A stretch of DNA of 9,593 bases from Pseudaestuariivita sp. GTDB taxonomy: Bacteria > Pseudomonadota > Alphaproteobacteria > Rhodobacterales > Rhodobacteraceae. The notes beneath the pieces were generated by a model that saw only the letters and a list, made by a program, of their open reading frames with translations, was not told the origin of the DNA and searched no databases. Location of the stretch: assembly GCA_020629995.1 (NCBI GenBank), contig JAHDCH010000005.1, positions 1-9,593 of the forward strand. Reading direction: 5' to 3'. The position numbers were made by a program, and so were the translations under genes. Positions 1-5,593 of this stretch are shown here, in pieces. Each line of letters opens with the position of its first letter. The stretch's first letter is position 1.

Positions 1-462
1 GAGCCGACCCCAGCGGATGCGCCACGGCAAACGCCGACTGCCTTTCGCGCACAAGGCGCGGCAGTCGAGATGCCCGAGCAGCCGGCGGCAGCGGTCCTGC
101 CCAGCGACCGGCCAAACCCCAGCCTTGCTGATGCGATGGCCCCGGAGCTGGACCCGCCGAGCGATCCTGCTTGGCTTGATGAGGGTGCTGAAGGGTTTGG
201 GCAAGACCCGGGCATGCCCCAAATGGCCGCGCGTGCCGCAGCGCCGCTTTTGCCCCATGGCGCGGTGCCCGTTCCGGCGCGCGAGCGCGACGTGCCCGCA
301 GCGCCAGTGGTCGTGGATGTCGAGATTGGTGCCATCGACGTGGTTCTGGATGCGTCACCGGCGGCGCCACCCAAGACCCCGCCCACGGCGCCGGTCAGGC
401 ACGCGCCTGCGCGGGACCTGACGACCAGCCTTGACGCTTTTCTTGACGGAGGCGCGGGATGA
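1..462 (+). CDS. 3' end of an unrecognised Pro/Ala-rich eCIS-operon protein (partial)
   Basis: Frame 1 is open from the first base to the TGA at 460-462, giving 153 residues of a gene that begins upstream of the window. An internal ATG at 70 is possible, but the reading frame and composition continue unbroken through it, so a partial gene is more likely. The visible part is mostly disordered-looking Pro/Ala/Asp sequence. Near the C-terminus there is one short hydrophobic strand-like stretch (VVVDVEIGAIDVVL), then a Pro-rich linker and a terminal LTTSLDAFLDGG segment. I recall proteins with this C-terminal style (an IG-I-V strand, a Pro linker, then a Leu/Asp-rich tail) just upstream of the DUF4255 gene in other eCIS loci, but their function is not known to me. 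The stop overlaps the next start by ATGA, so it is translationally coupled to the Pvc16-like gene. The reading frame is well supported; the function is unknown. Confidence 0.7.
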   Translation, partial: EPTPADAPRQTPTAFRAQGAAVEMPEQPAAAVLPSDRPNPSLADAMAPELDPPSDPAWLDEGAEGFGQDPGMPQMAARAAAPLLPHGAVPVPARERDVPAAPVVVDVEIGAIDVVLDASPAAPPKTPPTAPVRHAPARDLTTSLDAFLDGGAG

Positions 463-1700
463 GCAACACGCTTGCCATCTCAAGCGCGACCGCCGCCTTT
501 TCACGCCGGATCCACGGGGCCGCGGTGGCCGCGGTGGGCAATGCCAAGGTGCGCCGCGGGGTGCCGACCGCCAAGCTGGCCGATGACGGCAAACCTGTGG
601 TGAACCTGCATCTGTACCGGGTTGAGCCGAACGCCTTTAACGCCAATGCGCATCTGCCCAGCCGAGGGCGCGCAGGCCCGGACCGCGCTCCGGCGCAGTT
701 GGCGCTGAACCTGCATTATGTCCTGTCATTCTACGGCAATCACGAGGATTTCGAGCCAGAGCGGATGCTGGGCGAAGTGATGCTGGCGCTTGAGGCCGAG
801 CCGGTGCTGGCCGTGCGCGTGATCCGCGCGGCGGTCGCCGATGCCGCCGATCTGGCGGGCAGCGATCTGGAAGATGCGCCGCAGCGCCTGCGCGTGACGC
901 GCAGCCTGCACAGCGTGGACGAGTTCTCCAAGATCTGGTCGATCTTCTACCAGGTGCCCTATGCGCTGTCGCTGGTCTATGAAGTGGCCCATGTGGTGAT
1001 CGAGAATGACATCGCCCCGCCTGCGCCGCTGCCGGTGTCACGGGCGGCGAACTGGGTGGCGCCGATGTCGGCGCTGCGACTGGACCGGGCCGGTGGGCCG
1101 GCAAGAGCCCCAGCGGTCTGGGGTGGCAGGGCCGAGATCATGGGCCAAGGTCTGGGCGCGCCGGACCTGACACTGACCATCGGCGGCGCAATCACAGCGA
1201 TAGAGACGCAGAGCGCGGACCGGATGACCGTGCAGCTGTCCGCAGCTGCGCTGGGGGGCAGAGTGCTGAAGGCGGGGCTGCATCCCCTGCAGGCGGTGCG
1301 CGCGCCCAAGGCGGGGCAGCCTGCTCATCTGGCGCCCCGGTCGAACACGGTGGCGTTCGCGCTGCACCCAAGAATGTCCGCCGCGCCAGCCGTCACCGCG
1401 CTGGCGGGCGGAGCTACGGCGGATGGCCACATGGATATATCGGTGGACCCGCCAGTGGGCAGCGATCAGGCGGTGCGTCTGCTCCTGGATTCCCGGGATC
1501 CTGCCAGACCGGGGCAGGTTGTCTTGCCGGGCCGCGATCCGGCTGCGCCGGGCGGGGCGGATGCAGCGCAACTGAGGTTCGACTTTGCCGGTCTGGCACG
1601 GGGCGCATATCTGGCGCGGCTGGACGTGGACGGCTTTGTCAGCCCGGTCGACATCGACCCGGCCAGCGCAGAGATCACCGGCCCGGAGGTGGTGGTATGA
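459..1700 (+). CDS. Pvc16/Afp16-like tail-terminator (DUF4255) protein with Ig-like C-terminal extension
   Basis: This 413-residue protein matches the DUF4255/Pvc16 N-terminal family over about residues 5-185. The features are an N-terminal helix (SNTLAISSATAAFSRRI), a PVVNLHLYRVEPN strand, the LALNLHYVLSFYG core, an MLGEVMLALEAEPVL helix, and the SLHSVDEFSKIWSIFYQVPYA segment ending in VVIEND at 179-184. In Afp and PVC particles this protein caps the tube and sheath and sets the distal end. Residues about 222-413 are an extension with alternating strands (for example AEIMGQGLGAPDLTLTIGG), resembling one or two IPT/TIG- or Ig-like domains, as in some longer Pvc16 homologues. The ATG start at 459 has GGAGG at 448-452, six bases upstream, and overlaps the preceding stop. 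The stop overlaps the ATPase start. The family call is confident; the Ig-like reading of the C-terminus is inference from pattern only. Confidence 0.88.
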   Translation: MSNTLAISSATAAFSRRIHGAAVAAVGNAKVRRGVPTAKLADDGKPVVNLHLYRVEPNAFNANAHLPSRGRAGPDRAPAQLALNLHYVLSFYGNHEDFEPERMLGEVMLALEAEPVLAVRVIRAAVADAADLAGSDLEDAPQRLRVTRSLHSVDEFSKIWSIFYQVPYALSLVYEVAHVVIENDIAPPAPLPVSRAANWVAPMSALRLDRAGGPARAPAVWGGRAEIMGQGLGAPDLTLTIGGAITAIETQSADRMTVQLSAAALGGRVLKAGLHPLQAVRAPKAGQPAHLAPRSNTVAFALHPRMSAAPAVTALAGGATADGHMDISVDPPVGSDQAVRLLLDSRDPARPGQVVLPGRDPAAPGGADAAQLRFDFAGLARGAYLARLDVDGFVSPVDIDPASAEITGPEVVV

Positions 1701-3568
1701 CCGGCGCCCGCACGATCCGGTCGCTGACCGAGGCGTTTGCCGTGGTCGAGCGTTGGGTGCTGCGCGAGGCAGGCGCCGCAGAGGCCGACGTGCCGCCGAC
1801 ACAGGCCGACCTGATCGCCGATGCCTTTGGCCTTGACCTGTTCGCGCGCAACCTGCTGCTGGTCGCGGCCTGGGCCGAGCTCGACATGGCGGCCGCGGCG
1901 CGCATTGCCGAAGTGACCGGCGGCGACGGGCATCTGACCTATGGCGCGGCGCTTGGCCTTGTGCCTGGAGCAAACTGGAGCACATTGGCCCCCAGCGCGC
2001 CACTGCGGCAGGCGCGGCTTGTCACGCTGCAGGGCCCCGAGCCGGTCGTGCGCCAGAGAGTGCGTCTGGCCGAGCCGGTCCTGATGCGCCTGCTGGGAGT
2101 GCCGGCCCTGGGGGATGCGGCGGCCAGCGTGTTGCAGGGGGTGCCCGCCCCGGTGCACATGACGCCCGCGCGCAGCCGTCTGGCACAGAAGATCGCGGCG
2201 CGCGCCGATCTGCCCGAGGCGCCTGCGCTTTTGCTTGAGGGGCCGGACACGGATGGCAAGCTGCAGGCGCTGGCAGCCGCGCTGGGGCCGGTGATGACGC
2301 TGGATGCACAGCTGTTGCCGCTGGGTGGCCCCGACATGCACCAGCTGGGGCACGAGATCGCGAGGGATCTTGTGCTGGTTGGCGCCAGCCTGGCCATCGT
2401 CGAAACTCCGGGTGCCGACATGCGGCTGGTGCCGCCGTTCCTGGATGCCTATCCCGGGACGCTTGCGGTGGTGTGCGACACACCGTTGCGCGCAGGGCGG
2501 AGGCCATGCGTAAGGCTGGAGCTGGAGAGCGCCACAACCGCGGATCAGGGCGCGGCGTGGCGCGCCGTGTTGCCTGCGCCCGAAGCCATGCCGGATGCGG
2601 CGATAGAGGCGGTTGCGCGCAGCTTTCGTCTGCCGCCGGAACACATGGGGCTGATCGCGTCCGAACTGGATGCCAGCCTGCCTGCAAACGCCGGCCCCGA
2701 AGCGCGGGCGGTTGCGCTGTGGGAGGCGTGCCGCCGCGCCGCTCGCCCCCGGCTGGACGATCTGGCGCATCGTATCCCCGGCAGCCCGGATCGCAGCGCC
2801 CTTGTCCTGCCCGAGCGCGCCGACCAGATGGTGGATGCCCTGATCGCGCAGGTGCGCCACCGGGCGCAGGTCTACGAAGACTGGGGCTTTGCCGACCGCG
2901 TCCAGAACAAGGGCACCGGCCTTGCCGCGATGTTCACAGGGCCGCCGGGCACGGGCAAATCCCTTGCCGCCGAGGTGATCGGTGCCCAGTTGGGGCTGGA
3001 TGTCTACAGGGTCGACCTGTCGGCGATCGTGTCGAAATGGATGGGTGAGACCGAAAAGAACCTGCGCCGCGTGTTCGACGCGGCGGATGCGGGTGGCTCG
3101 GTCCTGCTGTTTGACGAGGCCGACGCGCTGTTCGGGCGCAGGTCCGAGGTCAAGGACAGCCGCGACCGCAACGCCAATATGGAGGTCAGCTATCTGTTGC
3201 AGAGGATCGAGGCGTTCCGGGGCCTGTGTATCCTGACGACAAACCTTGCCGACAGCATCGATGACGCCTTCCTGCGCAGGTTCGCCTTTGTGATCGACTT
3301 CCGCTTTCCTTCTGCCGAAGAGCGCAGGCGCATCTGGCAGGCCGTCTTTCCAAGGGACATGCCCCGCGAGGGGCTGGACCTTGATCTGCTGGCACAGCTG
3401 AACCTGCCGGGCGGGTCGATCCGCAACATCGCGCTGGGGGCGGCCTTTCTGGCGGCCGAGCGAGGGACAGCCGTGGGCATGGGCGATCTGGCCGATGCCG
3501 CACGGCTGGAATACGCCAAGCAGAACCGCCAGATCAGCGACGCCGAATTGCGCGGGTGGCCGCAATGA
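1697..3568 (+). CDS. Pvc15/Afp15-like AAA+ ATPase of the contractile injection system
   Basis: This 623-residue protein ends in a complete AAA+ module. Walker A GPPGTGKS is at 415-422, a KWMGETEKNL pore-side segment follows, and Walker B LLFDEAD is at 470-476. Sensor 1 lies in LTTN (N516), arginine-finger candidates are R527/R528 in FLRRF, and sensor 2 is GGSIRN with R576. The segment from QVRHRAQVYEDWGF through SEVKDSRDRNANMEVSYLLQR is typical of the ATPase that accompanies eCIS loci. Afp15 and its relatives are needed for particle assembly or stability, or for cargo loading; the exact role is unsettled. Residues 1-380 form the family's N-terminal region, with an FGLDLFARNLLLVAAWAELD helix and a P-loop-like GPDTDGKL at 182-189 that looks degenerate. 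GGAGGT at 1685-1690 sits six bases before the ATG at 1697. The gene overlaps both neighbours by ATGA. No truncation or missing catalytic residue is seen in the C-terminal module. Confidence 0.94.
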   Translation: MTGARTIRSLTEAFAVVERWVLREAGAAEADVPPTQADLIADAFGLDLFARNLLLVAAWAELDMAAAARIAEVTGGDGHLTYGAALGLVPGANWSTLAPSAPLRQARLVTLQGPEPVVRQRVRLAEPVLMRLLGVPALGDAAASVLQGVPAPVHMTPARSRLAQKIAARADLPEAPALLLEGPDTDGKLQALAAALGPVMTLDAQLLPLGGPDMHQLGHEIARDLVLVGASLAIVETPGADMRLVPPFLDAYPGTLAVVCDTPLRAGRRPCVRLELESATTADQGAAWRAVLPAPEAMPDAAIEAVARSFRLPPEHMGLIASELDASLPANAGPEARAVALWEACRRAARPRLDDLAHRIPGSPDRSALVLPERADQMVDALIAQVRHRAQVYEDWGFADRVQNKGTGLAAMFTGPPGTGKSLAAEVIGAQLGLDVYRVDLSAIVSKWMGETEKNLRRVFDAADAGGSVLLFDEADALFGRRSEVKDSRDRNANMEVSYLLQRIEAFRGLCILTTNLADSIDDAFLRRFAFVIDFRFPSAEERRRIWQAVFPRDMPREGLDLDLLAQLNLPGGSIRNIALGAAFLAAERGTAVGMGDLADAARLEYAKQNRQISDAELRGWPQ

Positions 3569-3822
3569 CCGCCCCGCGCCGCATCCGTCTTCGCATTGGC
3601 CGGGTGAGCCTGCCGCAGGCGGCGGGCGCCGATCCGCAGGCCGTGCGCGAGGGGCTGCAAGCCGGCCTTGTGGATCATTTCGCCAAGGCAGGGGTGCCAG
3701 ACCTCCAAACCGGCAAAGCGCGGATCACGCTGCACCTGCCGCTGGGCGGCGGCGCGGACCTGGGCACAAGGCTGGGCCAGGCCGTGGGCCACGCCGTGAC
3801 CCGCCGGGGAGCCAAGCCATGA
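3565..3822 (+). CDS. Small eCIS-operon protein of unknown function (85 residues)
   Basis: The ATG at 3565 overlaps the ATPase stop by ATGA, matching the other junctions, so it is preferred over the in-frame GTG at 3556, which would add three residues. The ribosome binding site is weak (GGGTGG at 3554-3559), so translation probably depends on coupling to the ATPase. The protein starts MTAPRRIRLRIGRVSL, predicted as a basic strand. A helix follows (DPQAVREGLQAGLVDHFAKAG), then a second strand (ARITLHLPLGGG) and a C-terminal helix (GTRLGQAVGHAV). I recall similar short proteins with an N-terminal IRI-L strand next to the ATPase/DUF4157 genes in other eCIS clusters, but know no function. It has no Cys, signal peptide or membrane segment. 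Its stop overlaps the next gene by ATGA, which supports it as a real gene and not a spacer. Function unknown; a small structural or chaperone role is a guess. Confidence 0.75.
   Translation: MTAPRRIRLRIGRVSLPQAAGADPQAVREGLQAGLVDHFAKAGVPDLQTGKARITLHLPLGGGADLGTRLGQAVGHAVTRRGAKP
3806..3821 (+). promoter_or_regulatory. Ribosome binding site and coupled start of the first DUF4157 gene
   Basis: GGGGAG at 3806-3811 lies seven bases before ATG 3819, whose last two bases begin the stop TGA (3820-3822) of the small upstream gene. This fixes the start of the DUF4157 gene against the much longer open frame that extends back to 3495. Confidence 0.7.
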
Positions 3823-5591
3823 GCCGCACGGTGATGGTCCGCCGCGCCGGGGCGCGCGCGCCTGCGGTGCAGGCCAAGCTGGAGGTGGGGCGCGTCGACG
3901 ATCCGGCCGAGGCCGAGGCTGACCGGATGGCGGCGCATGTGACAGGCGCCAGCGATCACCGCCCCAAGCTGGGCGCAGAGCCGCGCCAGACGGTGCAGCC
4001 CAGCAGCGATGGCGGAGGGGGCGCGCCGGGTGGCGCCGCGCAGGCCGCACAGGCGCTGACCGGACCCGGGCGCGGGTTGTCCACGGCCGAGCACGCCTTT
4101 CACGCGCCGCGTTTCGGCACCGGCTTTGAAGACGTGCGCATCCACGAAGGCGCAGAGATTGACGCCGCGGCGCAGGCCATAGGGGCGCGGGCCTTCACGC
4201 TGGGCAACGACATAGGCATCGCCAGCGGCCAGTACGCGCAGGGCACACGCGACGGACAGTTCCTGATGGCGCACGAGCTGACGCACACCCTGCAGCAATC
4301 GGGCGACAGGCTGCGCCGCTGGCCCGATCCCGAAGACCTGTGGAACCGGGGCAGCAGGTGGGCCGGGCGGCAATGGGACAGGGCCGGACGCTGGAGCGGT
4401 CGCCAATGGGACAGAGCCGGCCGCGCGCTGGACAAGGCAGGCCAGGCCGCACAAGACGCAGCCGATGACGCGGGCAAGTGGTGGGGGCGCGGTTCGGGCA
4501 GCATCTCCAAGATCACCTTTGACGGTAGCCAGGTCAAAACCCACGGATCGCCGTCCAAATCCTATCCGGCGGTGTCGGGCCTGAAATCCAGGCACAAGAA
4601 CGCGGGCGGCGTCGACTATACCGACCCCAGCCACCAGGCCGTGCCCGACAAGGGCCCCTTGCCCGAGGGCAGCTATTTCCTTGATCCCGCCGAGGTGCAA
4701 ACCGCCAAGACACATGGCTTTGCCTCGGGGCCCTGGGGCCATTACCGCACCCGGCTGCACGAAACGACGATGACCGCGATGTCGCGCAAGTGGAGCACGG
4801 CGCGCACCGGCGGTTTCTTTCTGCACAAGGATGGCGGAAACGACGGCACCGCGGGCTGTATCGGGCTGGACAGTCACGCCGACAACAAGGCGATCCACGA
4901 TCTGATCAAGGTCAATGGCCAGCAGATCCCCGTCGAGGTGGACTATCCCGCAGCCGCCAAGACCGGAACGCCCAAGCTGCGCCGCATGCCCGTGGGGCCG
5001 GAGGGGCAGCATCAGTCCATCCGGCGCGATCCGGGTGGAAAGACAAACGGCAAGGCCGAGCAGCATTACCTTGTGGCGGCGGGCATCAGGAAGATTGACG
5101 CGGACAAGGCCGCGCTGAAGGGCAAGCCGTTTTCCAAGACCTATTACGCCGATCTGGCCCGGCACCTGTTTGGCATCGCGCTGGACGCAAACAGCCGCGA
5201 TTATGGCAAGGCGTTCGAACGGCTGGACCAGCTGCAATGGGGCGACCTTGGCGCGGGCCTGCGCAAGCATTACGAAAAGGTCGTCGGCACCGACAGCTGG
5301 AACGGGTGGGACAAGTTCCGCCATTTCGTCTTTACCGCCTATCTTCAGTACAAAAGCGGCGGTGTGCTGGCGCCCGAGATCTTTACCTACGGAAAAGAGA
5401 TGTGGGACGAGGTCGAAGGCTGGTTCGGCGCTGATCCCGAAGGCTATTCGATCCCCGATATCGTGGCGGACAATCTTGGCGAAGCCTTTGCCGAGGATAT
5501 GGCCAGCCGGGAACGCACCGAGCAGTGGGAAAAGGTCAAACGTGACGCGCGCCGCGCGATGCGGGATCCCCGCGCCTGGAGGATGTACTGA
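3819..5591 (+). CDS. DUF4157 (eCIS core) protein with L,D-transpeptidase/DUF2778-like domain: putative cargo
   Basis: The start is set at ATG 3819 because it has GGGGAG at 3806-3811 and the operon's ATGA overlap; the longer frame back to 3495 only runs over two other genes. The 590-residue product has a leader motif at 17-36 (VQAKLEVGRVDDPAEAEADR), then the eCIS core domain DUF4157 at about 86-160 with the zinc-peptidase-like HELTH at 152-156. A Trp/Arg tandem-repeat linker covers 180-208. Residues about 230-372 resemble the DUF2778/Tlde1 and YkuD L,D-transpeptidase type: FDG at 234-236, PEGSY at 282-286, then H336 followed by TAGCIGL with C347 as candidate nucleophile. This fold class cuts or exchanges peptidoglycan peptides. 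The C-terminal region has DKFRHF at 498-503, GKEMWDE at 525-531 and DIVADN at 547-552, faintly like YfiM/DUF2279 proteins. There is no Sec signal or clear membrane segment, which fits loading into the particle. The core domain is certain; the transpeptidase call is fairly strong; the effector role is inferred. Confidence 0.9.
   Translation: MSRTVMVRRAGARAPAVQAKLEVGRVDDPAEAEADRMAAHVTGASDHRPKLGAEPRQTVQPSSDGGGGAPGGAAQAAQALTGPGRGLSTAEHAFHAPRFGTGFEDVRIHEGAEIDAAAQAIGARAFTLGNDIGIASGQYAQGTRDGQFLMAHELTHTLQQSGDRLRRWPDPEDLWNRGSRWAGRQWDRAGRWSGRQWDRAGRALDKAGQAAQDAADDAGKWWGRGSGSISKITFDGSQVKTHGSPSKSYPAVSGLKSRHKNAGGVDYTDPSHQAVPDKGPLPEGSYFLDPAEVQTAKTHGFASGPWGHYRTRLHETTMTAMSRKWSTARTGGFFLHKDGGNDGTAGCIGLDSHADNKAIHDLIKVNGQQIPVEVDYPAAAKTGTPKLRRMPVGPEGQHQSIRRDPGGKTNGKAEQHYLVAAGIRKIDADKAALKGKPFSKTYYADLARHLFGIALDANSRDYGKAFERLDQLQWGDLGAGLRKHYEKVVGTDSWNGWDKFRHFVFTAYLQYKSGGVLAPEIFTYGKEMWDEVEGWFGADPEGYSIPDIVADNLGEAFAEDMASRERTEQWEKVKRDARRAMRDPRAWRMY
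4356..4421 (+). repeat. 33-bp coding tandem repeat, two units (Trp/Arg-rich 11-mer)
   Basis: Two adjacent 33-base units (4356-4388 and 4389-4421) encode RWAGRQWDRAG and RWSGRQWDRAG, identical at 10 of 11 residues. The codons differ mainly at third positions, which suggests the peptide repeat is old or selected. A decayed third copy, RALDKAG, follows directly. The repeat forms a basic, Trp-rich, probably helical linker between the DUF4157 core and the transpeptidase-like domain. Confidence 0.8.
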
Positions 5592-5593
5592 TG
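5578..5593 (+). promoter_or_regulatory. Ribosome binding site and TGATG coupled start of the second DUF4157 gene
   Basis: GGAGG at 5578-5582 lies eight bases before ATG 5591. The stop of the upstream gene (TGA 5589-5591) shares its last base with this start. This is the only junction in the window that is TGATG and not ATGA. Confidence 0.75.

Noticed and set aside
1466..3565. A 699-codon open frame on the minus strand across the ATPase gene
   Set aside because: It is antisense to a gene with all AAA+ motifs intact, has no recognisable domain and an Arg/Gln/His/Pro-rich shadow composition typical of GC-rich DNA.
3495..3818. Upstream extension of the first DUF4157 gene to an ATG at 3495
   Set aside because: It would overlap the end of the ATPase and the whole small gene in another frame, and the added sequence is Arg/Pro/Gly shadow; ATG 3819 has a good ribosome binding site and the ATGA junction.
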